A stretch of 64,000 nt of DNA from Streptomyces sp. HUAS YS2 (GTDB lineage: Bacteria > Actinomycetota > Actinomycetes > Streptomycetales > Streptomycetaceae). Below are positions 16,093-24,686 of this stretch, in pieces (the stretch's first letter is position 1; every line of letters begins with the position of its first letter). The position numbers were made by a program, and so were the translations under genes. The stretch spans positions 3,753,001 to 3,817,000 of the forward strand of contig NZ_CP137573.1 in NCBI RefSeq assembly GCF_033343995.1. The letters are read 5' to 3'. Below the pieces are notes generated by a model. The model saw nothing but the letters and a program-made list of their open reading frames with translations. It did no database searches and was not told where the DNA came from.

Positions 16093-16216
16093 GCGGCCAG
16101 GGTAAGGACGTGCAGGTCGGAGCGGCCATGACCATCTTGTCCAACGAGACCGGGAGCGACGCGACAGGTTGCCACGAGGGGCCTCGTCGCGGGGGTTCGC
16201 GCGATCGGGGAATCTA

Positions 16217-16253
16217 TTGACAGCATGCTGTCGAAATGACAGTCTACTGTCAT
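16217..16253 (+). promoter_or_regulatory. Promoter with two palindromic operators (MarR-type)
   Basis: A TTGACA -35-like box (16217-16222) is embedded in the perfect palindrome GACAGCATGCTGTC (16219-16232). Four bases later, 16236-16253 reads ATGACAGT-CT-ACTGTCAT, an 18-base palindrome with the same TGACAG half-site. Two related dyads over a promoter 47-83 bases before the DJ-1 gene strongly suggest binding by the MarR protein encoded downstream. Confidence 0.75.
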
Positions 16254-16299
16254 AAGAGTTCGGCACACGATCGGCACAGACAACCGCAGGAGGCCCGAC

Positions 16300-16911
16300 A
16301 TGTCCCACACCGTCCACCTCGCCGTCTACGACACCCTCGCCGACTGGGAGACCGGTCACGCGACGGCCTGGCTCGCCCGCTCCGGCTTCACGGTCAGGAC
16401 GGTCGGGTTCGTCGCCGACGAGCCCGTCACCACCCTCGCCGGCCTCCGTGTCGTCCCCGACCTCGCCCTCGCGGACCTGCGCCCCGAGGACAGCAAGATG
16501 CTGATCCTGCCGGGGGCCGACCTGTGGGACGCGGGCGACGGCCTCGCCCCGTTCGCCGCCAAGGCCCGCGAGTTCCTCGACGCGAAGGTCCCGGTCGCCG
16601 CGATCTGCGGCGCGACCGCCGGCCTGGCCCGCGAGGGCCTGCTCGACGACCGCACGCACACCAGCGCGGTCTCCTTCTACCTCGCCGCGACCGGTTACGC
16701 GGGCGCGGAGCGGTACAAGGAGGCGGACGCGGTCACCGACGGCGAGCTGATCACGGCCGGTCCGACCGAGCCGGTCGCCTTCGCCCGCGAGATCCTCGGC
16801 ACACTGGGGGCGTTCGAGGGCTCCAGGCTGGACGCCTGGTACCGCCTCTTCCACGACTCGGACCCGGCGGCGTACGCCGAGCTGAACGCGGAGGAGGAGC
16901 AGGCGGAGTGA
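16300..16911 (+). CDS. DJ-1/PfpI family protein
   Basis: 203 residues. The nucleophile elbow AAICGATAGLA places Cys103; ILPGADLWD and the acidic residues nearby complete the glutamine-amidotransferase-like fold. Members include chaperones, deglycases and isonitrile hydratases; the substrate is not evident. CAGGAGG precedes the ATG. It is cotranscribed with a MarR regulator 13 bases downstream, from a promoter with two palindromes at 16217-16253. Confidence 0.88.
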   Translation: MSHTVHLAVYDTLADWETGHATAWLARSGFTVRTVGFVADEPVTTLAGLRVVPDLALADLRPEDSKMLILPGADLWDAGDGLAPFAAKAREFLDAKVPVAAICGATAGLAREGLLDDRTHTSAVSFYLAATGYAGAERYKEADAVTDGELITAGPTEPVAFAREILGTLGAFEGSRLDAWYRLFHDSDPAAYAELNAEEEQAE

Positions 16912-16924
16912 TGGGGAGACACAG

Positions 16925-17386
16925 ATGAGCCGGGCGCAACAACAGGATGCGCTGTCCAGGACCGCTCTCGCCGTGTTCCGGCTGAACGGCCAGTTCCTCG
17001 CCGTCTCGGAGAGGCTGGCCGAGCCGGCCGGTCTGACGGCCGCCTGGTGGCAGGTGCTGGGCGCCGTACTGCCCGAACCCCTGCCGGTCTCCGGGATCGC
17101 CCGGGTCATGGGCATCACCCGGCAGAGCGTCCAGCGGATCGCCGACCTGCTGGTTGCCCAGGGCCTGGCCGCGTACGAGCCCAACCCGGCGCACCGCCGC
17201 GCCAAACTCCTCGCCCCCACCCCGGAGGGCCGCGCCGCCGTCCGCCGCATCGACCCGGGCCACGCGGAGCTGGCCGCCCGGATGATGCGGGAACTGGGCG
17301 GTCAGGAGGCGTTCGACGAGACGGTACGGGTCCTCGAACGGCTGTCGCGGGCCCTGGACGCGATCGAGGCCGACGCCCCCGCGTGA
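16925..17386 (+). CDS. MarR family transcriptional regulator
   Basis: 153 residues. The winged helix-turn-helix is at about 58-95 (VSGIARVMGITRQSVQRIADLLVAQGLAAYEPNPAHRRAKLL), with dimerisation helices at both ends. It is the second gene of the DJ-1 operon, preceded by GGGGAG. It is the likely binder of the TGACAG palindromes upstream of the operon, giving autoregulation. The inducer is unknown. Confidence 0.88.
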   Translation: MSRAQQQDALSRTALAVFRLNGQFLAVSERLAEPAGLTAAWWQVLGAVLPEPLPVSGIARVMGITRQSVQRIADLLVAQGLAAYEPNPAHRRAKLLAPTPEGRAAVRRIDPGHAELAARMMRELGGQEAFDETVRVLERLSRALDAIEADAPA

Positions 17387-17399
17387 CCCCGCCGGGCCC

Positions 17400-17783
17400 T
17401 CATGTCACGAGAAGCTCGGTCGCGGTGCTGCGCAGGAGCAGGGAGTGGACGAACCTGCCCGGTCCCGTCGGCGGGAACCGCCAGGAGAGCGGCCAGGTGC
17501 GGCCTCGGAGGGCGGGGACGGGGACGTAACCCACCTGAGCGGCGTCCGCGTTCAGGCGGGTGACGCCGCGCGGCCAGGCGCGGTGGGTGGTGGAACCGGG
17601 CGGGACGAGGAAGTAGACGCTCCGCCGCCCGTTCGCCTCGGCGACCACGGGCCCGGGGTCGCCGCCGGTCAGCTCCTCCATCCAGTCGGCCAGCCGGCGC
17701 CCGTCGTCCCCGTCGACCCGCACCGCGTCGAACTGCACGCCCGCTCTGCGGAGTCGGAATCCGGAAACCGGAATCCAGTCCAT
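17400..17783 (-). CDS. Conserved hypothetical protein
   Basis: 127 residues, starting MDWIPVSGFRLRRAGVQFDA at ATG 17783. Conserved-looking motifs are VDGDDGRRLADWMEELTGGD, GRRSVYFLVPPGS and YVPVPALRGRTWPLSWRFPP. The pattern resembles small streptomycete proteins related to the N-terminal part of bifunctional primase/polymerase-like proteins, but no catalytic residues of such enzymes are visible. Function unknown. It ends 13 bases from the MarR gene, convergently. Confidence 0.6.
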   Translation of the reverse strand: MDWIPVSGFRLRRAGVQFDAVRVDGDDGRRLADWMEELTGGDPGPVVAEANGRRSVYFLVPPGSTTHRAWPRGVTRLNADAAQVGYVPVPALRGRTWPLSWRFPPTGPGRFVHSLLLRSTATELLVT

Positions 17784-17921
17784 GGCTTCTGCCCGGTTCG
17801 CTGCGTTCACGCGGCCAGTCTCGCGCGTCACCGCAGGGGATCCGGGGCGACCCGGCCGGGCATTCGGCGGCTACCGGGCGGGCGATTCGACGGCGACCGG
17901 ACCCGGCGATCCGGCGGCTCG

Positions 17922-18860
17922 TCAGATCACCAGGACGATGCGCCCCAGGCGACCGCCGGACTCCACGCGGCGGTGGGCCTCGGCGGCCTCCTCCAGGGGG
18001 AGGACGTCGGCCACGCGGGTGGTGAGCCTGCGCTCGGCGAGGCGCTCCAGCATCTCCTTCAGCCGTGCGCCGTCGGACGTCGTCGCGAACGTGTGGGCCC
18101 TGATGTCGCGCTCCGCGGCCGGGACCGAGGCCGCGTGGCCGGCGATGAAGACGCCGCCGTCCTTGACCAGGCGCAGCAGCGGGTCGGCCATGCGGGCCGG
18201 GTCGAAGACGCCGTCCACGCCCTCCGGCACGTGCCGGAGCACTTCCGCGACGACGGCCTCCGGACTGTCGCGGCGCACGGTGTGCTCGGCGCCGAGCACC
18301 TTCAGCTCGTTCTCGCCGCCCTCGTGGGAGAGTGCGATGACGCGCAGGCCGCGCTCGGCGGCGTGCTGCACGGCGAAGCGGCCGACCACACCGCTCGCGC
18401 CGGAGATGAAGACGGTCGAGCCCTCGGGGAGCGAGAGGAGCTCCAGGGCCTCGTGGGCGGTCTGGGAGCTGAACGGGACGGACACCGCGTCCACCACGTC
18501 CACCTCGTCGGGCACCGGGGCCAGCCAGACCGGGTCGACGGTGATGACCTCCGCGTACGTGCCCCGCCCGGGCCGCTTGAACCAGGGGACGAAGCCGGCG
18601 ACGCGCTGCCCCTCCGCCAGTCCGGGGACCGGATCGAGGAGCCGGCCGACGAAGTCGAAGCCCAGCACGAAGGGCGGCTTGAGGTCGGGCATGACGTCGG
18701 CGAAGAAGCCCGCACGGATCGCGACATCGGCCTGGTTGACGGTGGTGGCCTTGAGCCGGACCCGTACCTCGCCCGGCACGGCACCGGCCTCCGGTTCGGG
18801 CCGGTGGGCCATCCCCAACACTTCCGGACCGCCGTAGGCGGACACTTCGACCACGCGCAT
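17922..18860 (-). CDS. Zinc-independent alcohol dehydrogenase / quinone oxidoreductase family
   Basis: 312 residues. The GroES-like N-terminal domain contains LKATTVNQADVAIRAG and PPFVLGFDFVGRLLDPVPG; the Rossmann domain contains FISGASGVVGRFAVQHAAERG. The catalytic zinc cysteine and structural zinc loop of true alcohol dehydrogenases are absent, so it belongs with quinone oxidoreductases and enoyl reductases that use NADPH. GAGAGGAA precedes ATG 18860. It diverges from a Ser/Thr kinase gene. Confidence 0.85.
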   Translation of the reverse strand: MRVVEVSAYGGPEVLGMAHRPEPEAGAVPGEVRVRLKATTVNQADVAIRAGFFADVMPDLKPPFVLGFDFVGRLLDPVPGLAEGQRVAGFVPWFKRPGRGTYAEVITVDPVWLAPVPDEVDVVDAVSVPFSSQTAHEALELLSLPEGSTVFISGASGVVGRFAVQHAAERGLRVIALSHEGGENELKVLGAEHTVRRDSPEAVVAEVLRHVPEGVDGVFDPARMADPLLRLVKDGGVFIAGHAASVPAAERDIRAHTFATTSDGARLKEMLERLAERRLTTRVADVLPLEEAAEAHRRVESGGRLGRIVLVI

Positions 18861-18920
18861 CGGGGTTCCTCTCGGACGGATCGGGACGGATCGGGCTGAT
18901 CGGACGACAGGCCCCCTCGT

Positions 18921-18939
18921 GGCCATTGAACCCATGGCC
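18921..18939. promoter_or_regulatory. Operator-like inverted repeat between divergent genes
   Basis: GGCCAT (18921-18926) and ATGGCC (18934-18939) flank seven bases in the region between the oxidoreductase and kinase genes. Short tandem GGACGGATCG-type repeats lie just left of it (about 18872-18902). Function is not established. Confidence 0.3.
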
Positions 18940-19035
18940 CGCATCACCGGCAACGCGGACGACGCCGGACGGGGACGCGACAGGGGAGGCGAACGGGGCC
19001 AAGGGGGCAACGGGTGTCTGGCATGCTCTGTCGAC

Positions 19036-20874
19036 GTGGACCCCTTGAATCCCGAAGACCCGGTCGCCATCGGCCCGTTCCGCCTGCTCGGCCGGCTCGG
19101 CGTCGGCGGGATGGGCCGGGTCTTCCTGGCCCGCTCGACCGGCGGGCGGACCGTGGCGGTCAAGGTCGTGCACGCCGAGCTGGCGGAGCAGGACGAGTTC
19201 CGGCGGCGCTTCACCCGCGAGGTGGCGGCCCTCGAGCGGGTCGGCGGGACCGGCACGGCGCCGGTGCTCGGCTCGGACACCGCGGCGGAGGCGCCGTGGG
19301 TGGCGATCGGGTACGTACCAGGGCCGTCGCTGCGGACCGTGGTGGCCGACGAGTCGGGGCCGCTGCCGCCCCCGTCGGTACGGGCCCTGGCGGCCGGGCT
19401 CGCCCGGGCACTCACCCACATCCACGCCGCCGGTCTCGTCCACCGCGACCTGAAGCCGTCGAACGTGCTGCTCACCGTCGACGGCCCGCAGATCATCGAC
19501 TTCGGCATCGCACGCGCCGTCGACACCATCACCGACGGCGGCCTGACCAGCACCGGCGCGGTCGTGGGCTCGCCCGGGTTCATGTCCCCGGAGCAGGTGC
19601 GCGGGGAGCGGCTCACCCCGGCCTCGGACGTGTTCTGCCTGGGCTCGGTGCTGGTGTACGCGGCGACCGGGCGGGCGCCGTTCGGGACGGCGGACAGCGG
19701 CGTGCACGCGACGATGTTCCGGATCGCCCACGACGAGCCCGACCTGACCGGGCTGCCGCCCGAACTCGCCGGTCTGGCCCGGGCCTGTCTGGCGAAGGAC
19801 CCTGCGGACCGCCCGTCGGCCGAGGAACTCGTCGGGACGCTCGTCGTCCCCGAGCCGTGGCTCCCGGCGGAGGTCCTCGCACGCCTCGGCCGGCACGCGG
19901 CCCGGGCCCTGGAGGCCGAGGGGGCGGCGACCGCTCGCCCCGAGATCCCGGCAGCGGACCCTGGGCCCGAGCCCGGGCGCCCCCGCCGCAAGAGGCTCGT
20001 CGCCCTGACCGCCGCGCTCGCCGTGGCCGTGGCCTCGCTCGCGTACGTCTTCTGGCCCGACCCCACCACCGGCATCGACGAGCAGAAGAACCGCCCCCGC
20101 GGCACCACCGACGGCGTCGCCGCAAGGCCCGCCGGCATCGTCCCGGGGGCCTTCCTCGGTGCGTGGGAGGGCGTCCTGAAGGGCTCCGCGGAGGTCCCGT
20201 ACGAAACGGCCCGCATCGAGATCACCCAGGGCGCGGCCGGCTCGAAGGCGGCCGTGTACGTCATGGTCACCGGCGAGAAGCTGTGCATGGGCCGCTCCGT
20301 GCTGGTCTCCGCGAACCAGGACAAGGTCGTCCTCGGCGAGGCCGACGTCACCACCAGCGTCCCGGCCGGGCGCTGCACCCCCGCCGCCCGCCAGACGCTG
20401 ACCCTGCGCGGCTCCAACGTCCTGGAATGGAGTTCCGGGACGGTCAAGGCCACCTTCCGCAAGGCGCGCACGGGCACGGACGTCGTCCCCGCGGCCTTCC
20501 TCGGCCGATGGAAGCAGGTCCCCCTGGCCGGGACGGCGTCCGCCGACGCCGACCGCTACGACTACCGGCTCACCATCACCCAAGGGCCCGTCGGGGCGCA
20601 GCTGGTCCGGCTCGAGCAGTCCAACCCGCGTACCGACTCCGAGGGCAACCTCACCGGCGAGTCCTACGCCTGCCACACAACCGCCGTCCTCGGCGGCACC
20701 TCCCCGTACCTGATCCTCGGCCCGGAGATCCGCGACCCCGAGAACTGGGACGCCAAGGACTGCGCCGAGAACGGCGCGTCCAACCTCCGCATCGAGCGCG
20801 TCGACGGCAAGGAGCGGCTGTTCGTCTACAGCATGCAGGGGGACAGCGAGCCGGGTGAGTTCGCCCGGCCGTAG
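19036..20874 (+). CDS. Membrane serine/threonine protein kinase (PknB-like)
   Basis: 612 residues. The kinase domain (about 12-270) has the glycine loop GRLGVGGMGRVF, ATP lysine K43, catalytic loop HRDLKPSN with D138, and D155 of the DFG motif; SPGFMSPEQVRGE is the activation segment. One transmembrane helix lies at about 321-340, followed by a roughly 270-residue extracytoplasmic sensor with two similar halves (GAFLGAWEGVLKG and AAFLGRWKQVPLAG), suggesting an internal duplication. GTG 19036 (MDPLNPEDPVAIGPFRLLG) fits homologues but has no ribosome site. It lacks PASTA repeats. Confidence 0.9.
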   Translation: MDPLNPEDPVAIGPFRLLGRLGVGGMGRVFLARSTGGRTVAVKVVHAELAEQDEFRRRFTREVAALERVGGTGTAPVLGSDTAAEAPWVAIGYVPGPSLRTVVADESGPLPPPSVRALAAGLARALTHIHAAGLVHRDLKPSNVLLTVDGPQIIDFGIARAVDTITDGGLTSTGAVVGSPGFMSPEQVRGERLTPASDVFCLGSVLVYAATGRAPFGTADSGVHATMFRIAHDEPDLTGLPPELAGLARACLAKDPADRPSAEELVGTLVVPEPWLPAEVLARLGRHAARALEAEGAATARPEIPAADPGPEPGRPRRKRLVALTAALAVAVASLAYVFWPDPTTGIDEQKNRPRGTTDGVAARPAGIVPGAFLGAWEGVLKGSAEVPYETARIEITQGAAGSKAAVYVMVTGEKLCMGRSVLVSANQDKVVLGEADVTTSVPAGRCTPAARQTLTLRGSNVLEWSSGTVKATFRKARTGTDVVPAAFLGRWKQVPLAGTASADADRYDYRLTITQGPVGAQLVRLEQSNPRTDSEGNLTGESYACHTTAVLGGTSPYLILGPEIRDPENWDAKDCAENGASNLRIERVDGKERLFVYSMQGDSEPGEFARP

Positions 20875-20886
20875 GACGCCGGGACG

Positions 20887-20928
20887 CGTGAAGGGCCCGT
20901 CCCCCATCGGGGGGACGGGCCCTTCACG
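20887..20928. terminator. Strong bidirectional terminator
   Basis: Positions 20887-20905 and 20909-20928 form a 19-base-pair perfect stem (CGTGAAGGGCCCGTCCCCC) with a three-base loop, between the convergent kinase and purA genes. Confidence 0.85.
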
Positions 20929-20938
20929 GACGTACTGC

Positions 20939-22222
20939 CTACAAGAACGAGTTGATCTCGATCGTCTCGTCGCGGCCGGGGCCGACGCCGATCGCGGAGA
21001 TCGGGGCGCCCGACATCTCCTCCAGGGCCTTCACGTACGCCTGCGCGTTCTTCGGCAGGTCGGCGAAGGTCTTGGCCTTGGTGATGTCCTCGGACCAGCC
21101 CGGCAGCATCTCGTAGACCGGCTTCGCGTGGTGGAAGTCGGTCTGCGAGTAGGGCAGCTCCTCGACGCGCTTGCCGTCGATCTCGTAGGCGACGCAGACC
21201 GGGATCTGCTCCCAGCCGGTGAGCACGTCGAGCTTGGTGAGGAAGAAGTCCGTCAGGCCGTTGACGCGGGTCGCGTAGCGGGCGATGACCGCGTCGAACC
21301 AGCCGCAGCGGCGGTCACGGCCGGTGGTGACGCCCCGCTCGCCGCCGATGCGGCGCAGCGCCTCGCCGTCCTCGTCGAACAGCTCGGTCGGGAACGGGCC
21401 GGCGCCGACACGGGTGGTGTACGCCTTGAGGATGCCGATGACCCGGCTGATCTTCGTCGGACCCACGCCCGCGCCGGTGCAGGCACCGCCGGCGGTCGGG
21501 TTCGAGGAGGTGACGAAGGGGTACGTGCCGTGGTCGACGTCGAGCAGGGTGCCCTGACCGCCCTCGAAGAGCACGACCTTGTCGTCGTCGAGGGCCTTGT
21601 TGAGGATCAGCGTGGTGTCGGCGACGAACGGCTTGATCTGCTCCGCGTACTGGAGCATCTCCTCGACGATCTGCCCGGCCTCGATCGCCCGGCGGTTGTA
21701 CAGCTTGGCGAGCAGCTGGTTCTTGCCCTCCAGCGCCGCCTCGACCTTCTGGGTGAGGATCGACTCGTCGTACAGGTCCTGGACCCGGATGCCCACGCGG
21801 TTGATCTTGTCGGCGTAGGTCGGGCCGATGCCCCGGCCGGTGGTGCCGATCTTGCGCTTGCCGAGGAACCGTTCCGTCACCTTGTCGAGGGTGACGTTGT
21901 ACGGGGTGATCAAGTGAGCATTACCGCTGATCAGGAGCTTGGACGTGTCGACGCCGCGCTCGTTCAGCCCGCTCAGCTCGGAGAGCAGGACCGCCGGGTC
22001 GACGACGACACCGTTTCCGATGACCGGGGTACACCCCGGCGACAGGATTCCGGAAGGGAGAAGATGCAGCGCGTACTTCTGGTCGCCGACGACGACCGTG
22101 TGGCCGGCATTGTTGCCGCCCTGGTAACGCACCACATAGTCCACGGAGCCACCGAGCAGGTCGGTGGCCTTTCCCTTGCCCTCGTCACCCCACTGAGCAC
22201 CGAGCAGCACAAGTGCGGGCAC
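20939..22222 (-). CDS. purA: Adenylosuccinate synthetase
   Basis: 427 residues, full length. The GTP-binding loop QWGDEGKGK at the start, GNNAGHTVV, and GIGPTYADK are all present, as is the IMP-site segment TTGRDRRCGWFDAVIARYA. It joins IMP and aspartate using GTP to form adenylosuccinate, the first committed step to AMP. GTG 22222 is preceded by GGAAGGGGTG at about 9 bases. A hairpin lies about 80-110 bases upstream. Confidence 0.96.
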   Translation of the reverse strand: MPALVLLGAQWGDEGKGKATDLLGGSVDYVVRYQGGNNAGHTVVVGDQKYALHLLPSGILSPGCTPVIGNGVVVDPAVLLSELSGLNERGVDTSKLLISGNAHLITPYNVTLDKVTERFLGKRKIGTTGRGIGPTYADKINRVGIRVQDLYDESILTQKVEAALEGKNQLLAKLYNRRAIEAGQIVEEMLQYAEQIKPFVADTTLILNKALDDDKVVLFEGGQGTLLDVDHGTYPFVTSSNPTAGGACTGAGVGPTKISRVIGILKAYTTRVGAGPFPTELFDEDGEALRRIGGERGVTTGRDRRCGWFDAVIARYATRVNGLTDFFLTKLDVLTGWEQIPVCVAYEIDGKRVEELPYSQTDFHHAKPVYEMLPGWSEDITKAKTFADLPKNAQAYVKALEEMSGAPISAIGVGPGRDETIEINSFL

Positions 22223-22303
22223 AGGCGTACACCCCTTCCGGGCGGGGCATGTCCAAGGTCAGGGGGCGTACGCCGCCTCACCGGTGTGCCCCGGAATAGA
22301 CGA

Positions 22304-22331
22304 AGCCCCTGGCGCAATAGCGCAAGGGGCT
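22304..22331. promoter_or_regulatory. Hairpin in the purA / diacylglycerol-kinase-like intergenic region
   Basis: AGCCCCT (22304-22310) pairs with AGGGGCT (22325-22331), with an inner GCGC-AATA-GCGC stem, giving about 11 pairs. It lies between divergent genes, upstream of both, where a simple terminator is unexpected. It may be a leader structure for either transcript. Confidence 0.5.
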
Positions 22332-22365
22332 CTTGCACAAAGATGCTACCCGAGGAAGGACCGAG

Positions 22366-23220
22366 GTGTCGGATCACGACCAGCTGCTGGTCATCGTCGA
22401 CCCGGTCGCCCGCCGAAGTGACGGCGAGTCCGTGCGGATCGCGAAAGATGTGTTGTGTGCGGCCGCGGAAACGAAGATCTGCCTGCCGGACAGCCCCGAG
22501 GAATTCACCCGGGCCCTGGCCCGGCGGGGCTCGCGCCGCCCCGTCGTGGTCGGCGACGACCGGGCGCTGCTACGGACGGTGACGCTGCTGCACCGGGAGC
22601 GTGAGCTCGCGCAGGGCGCGCTGTCGGTCGTCCCGATCGGCGCGCCGGGATCACTCGAAGTGGCCAGGTCGCTCGGCGTGCCGCCGGGCGCGGTGGCGGC
22701 GGCACGGACGGTGGTCGACGGCGTGGCGCGCCGCCTGGACCTGCTGGTCGACGACGGCGACGGCGTGGTGCTCGGCGGAGTGCGGATCCCGGCGACGCCA
22801 GGGCCCGCCGCGGTCGCGGCGCCGCCGCCCGCGACGATGTGGGACACCTGCCGCACGCTGGTGCGCACCCTCGTCAGGACCGTCCCCGCGCAGGGCGGCC
22901 TCCGCACCCACCGGCTCCGGGTGGAGGCTGACGGGGTGCTGCTCAGCGACGTGGACGAGCCGGTGGAGGCGGTGACCGTACGCTCCCTCGGCGGCATCGC
23001 CGAGGTCGTCGTACGCCCCCCGCACGCGCCGCCGCTGCGCGCCGAGGCCCGCACCCTCACGGTCTCCGGCCCGGACTTCCGCTACCACGCGGACTCCCGC
23101 ACCTCCCCGCTCGTCCGCGCACGCACCTGGACGGTCCGCGAAGGAGCGTGGAGCCTGACCCTGCCGCCCGTTCCAGCGGGGGCGGGAGAGGTCTGGGGCG
23201 GGACACCGGACAGACCCTAG
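22366..23220 (+). CDS. Diacylglycerol kinase catalytic-domain homologue, degenerate
   Basis: 284 residues resembling diacylglycerol/sphingosine/NAD-kinase-fold proteins. The usual nucleotide motif GGDGTL corresponds to VVGDDRALL (residues 61-69), and the second motif (PLGTGNDFAR in active enzymes) to PIGAPGSLEVARSLG (90-104). The key Gly-Thr of the first motif and the Asn-Asp of the second are lost, so lipid kinase activity is doubtful. GTG 22366 follows GAGGAAGGA by five bases. Its stop overlaps the stop of the GbsR gene on the opposite strand (CTAG). Confidence 0.65.
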   Translation: MSDHDQLLVIVDPVARRSDGESVRIAKDVLCAAAETKICLPDSPEEFTRALARRGSRRPVVVGDDRALLRTVTLLHRERELAQGALSVVPIGAPGSLEVARSLGVPPGAVAAARTVVDGVARRLDLLVDDGDGVVLGGVRIPATPGPAAVAAPPPATMWDTCRTLVRTLVRTVPAQGGLRTHRLRVEADGVLLSDVDEPVEAVTVRSLGGIAEVVVRPPHAPPLRAEARTLTVSGPDFRYHADSRTSPLVRARTWTVREGAWSLTLPPVPAGAGEVWGGTPDRP

Positions 23221-23702
23221 GCCCGGGTCTTCGCCGCGAGGTGCTCGCGCCATCGGTCCATGGTGGCGAGCATCTCCTTCTGGAGGAACTCGAAGAACTC
23301 GGCCGTCTCGGCGGTGCGGGCGCCCGCCGGGGTGTCGGGGCCGAGGATCTCCGCGCCGTCGCGGAGGACCTTCTCCCAGCGGGTCAGGATCTGGTCGCGG
23401 CGGGTGAAGGTCTCGTACCAGACGCCGTTGTGGAGCACGTAGCGGTCGCGGCGGGTGCCCGGGTCGCGTTCACGGCTGACCATGCCGACCTGGGTGAGGT
23501 ACCGGACCGCGCCCGAGATGGCCGCCGGGCTGATCTGGAGCTGCTCGGCCAGCTCGGCCGAGGTCAGCGCGCCCGCCTCGGAGGCGAGCAGGGCGGCGAA
23601 GACGCGGGACGCCATGCGCTGCATGCCGGCCTGCGTCAGTTCGGCGGCGAAGCGCTCGACGAACCGGGCCACGTCCTCTTCGTTGCTGGTCATGCCGCTC
23701 AT
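23217..23702 (-). CDS. GbsR/MarR family transcriptional regulator
   Basis: 161 residues. The winged helix is at about 40-95 (LTSAELAEQLQISPAAISGAVRYLTQVGMVSRERDPGTRRDRY). The C-terminal WYETFTRRDQILTRWEKVLRDG is typical of GbsR-like regulators found beside ABC exporters. GGGAGA precedes ATG 23702. It diverges from the ABC transporter genes across an 84-base region carrying a TTCACAA/TTGTGAA dyad, so it very likely represses the exporter and itself. Confidence 0.88.
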   Translation of the reverse strand: MSGMTSNEEDVARFVERFAAELTQAGMQRMASRVFAALLASEAGALTSAELAEQLQISPAAISGAVRYLTQVGMVSRERDPGTRRDRYVLHNGVWYETFTRRDQILTRWEKVLRDGAEILGPDTPAGARTAETAEFFEFLQKEMLATMDRWREHLAAKTRA

Positions 23703-23750
23703 GGTCTCCCTCGTTCACCTTGGCGCCTCGACTTTATACGCTTTCTTAAC

Positions 23751-23766
23751 TTCACAAGTTTGTGAA
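23751..23766. promoter_or_regulatory. Operator-like dyad before the ABC exporter
   Basis: TTCACAA (23751-23757) and TTGTGAA (23760-23766) are perfect inverted repeats with a two-base centre, inside an unusually AT-rich promoter region and 20 bases before the transporter start. It is the likely site of the divergent GbsR-type regulator. Confidence 0.7.
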
Positions 23767-23786
23767 ATGAGTGTACGTTCTGAAGC

Positions 23787-24686
23787 ATGACGAAGGCAAT
23801 CACCGTCTCCGGACTGCACAAGTCGTTCGGGCGGACGCATGCGCTGGACGGCCTCGACCTCACGGTCGAGACCGGCGAGGTCCACGGCTTCCTCGGACCC
23901 AACGGGTCCGGGAAGTCCACCACCATCCGAGTCCTGCTGGGTCTGCTGCGCGCCGACGCCGGCGCGGCCCAGCTGCTCGGCCGGGACCCGTGGCAGGACG
24001 CGGTCGAACTGCACCGCCGCATCGCCTACGTCCCCGGCGACGTGACGCTGTGGCGCAACCTCTCCGGCGGCGAGGTCATCGACCTGTTCGGCCGGCTGCG
24101 CGGCGGGCTGGACAAGGCGCGGCGGGCCGAGCTGATCGAGCGGTTCGAGCTCGACCCGACGAAGAAGGGGCGGACGTACTCCAAGGGCAACCGGCAGAAG
24201 GTCGCCCTCGTCGCCGCCTTCGCCTCCGACGTCGACCTGCTGATCCTCGACGAGCCCACCAGCGGCCTGGACCCGCTGATGGAGGAGGTCTTCCAGAGCT
24301 GCGTCGCCGAGGCGCGCGACCGGGGCGCGACGGTGCTGCTCTCCTCGCACATCCTCAGCGAGGTCGAGACCCTCTGCGACCGGGTCAGCATCATCCGCAA
24401 GGGCCGGACCGTGGAGAGCGGTTCGCTCGCCGACCTGCGCCACCTCACCCGAACCAGCGTCAGCGCCGAACTCTCCGGCGCGCCGAACGGGCTGGCCCAC
24501 CTGCCCGGCGTGCACGACCTGGACGTGCAGGGGAACCGGGTCAAGCTCCAGGTCGAGACCGACCAGCTGGACGCGGTACTGCGGTCCCTGACCGCGTCCG
24601 GGGTGCGCTCGCTGACCAGCACCCCGCCCACCCTGGAGGAGCTGTTCCTCCGTCACTACGCGGACGACGAGGCGATGGCGCGATGA
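23787..24686 (+). CDS. ABC exporter ATP-binding protein
   Basis: 299 residues. Walker A is GPNGSGKST (about 37-45), Walker B LLILDEPTSGLDP, and the switch His is in LLSSHILSE. The signature motif reads YSKGNRQKVAL instead of LSGGQ, a variant known in a drug/peptide exporter subgroup. The C-terminal 80 residues form an accessory domain. No ribosome site precedes the ATG, so the message may be leaderless or nearly so. It is translationally coupled (ATGA) to the permease. Confidence 0.9.
   Translation: MTKAITVSGLHKSFGRTHALDGLDLTVETGEVHGFLGPNGSGKSTTIRVLLGLLRADAGAAQLLGRDPWQDAVELHRRIAYVPGDVTLWRNLSGGEVIDLFGRLRGGLDKARRAELIERFELDPTKKGRTYSKGNRQKVALVAAFASDVDLLILDEPTSGLDPLMEEVFQSCVAEARDRGATVLLSSHILSEVETLCDRVSIIRKGRTVESGSLADLRHLTRTSVSAELSGAPNGLAHLPGVHDLDVQGNRVKLQVETDQLDAVLRSLTASGVRSLTSTPPTLEELFLRHYADDEAMAR

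Noticed and set aside
16093..17250. Upstream extension of the class III aminotransferase frame
   Set aside because: It would run through the DJ-1 and MarR genes and their palindromic operator; ATG 16092 gives the family-typical length.
18861..20477. Upstream extension of the oxidoreductase frame
   Set aside because: It runs antisense through the kinase gene; ATG 18860 has a ribosome site and the right length.
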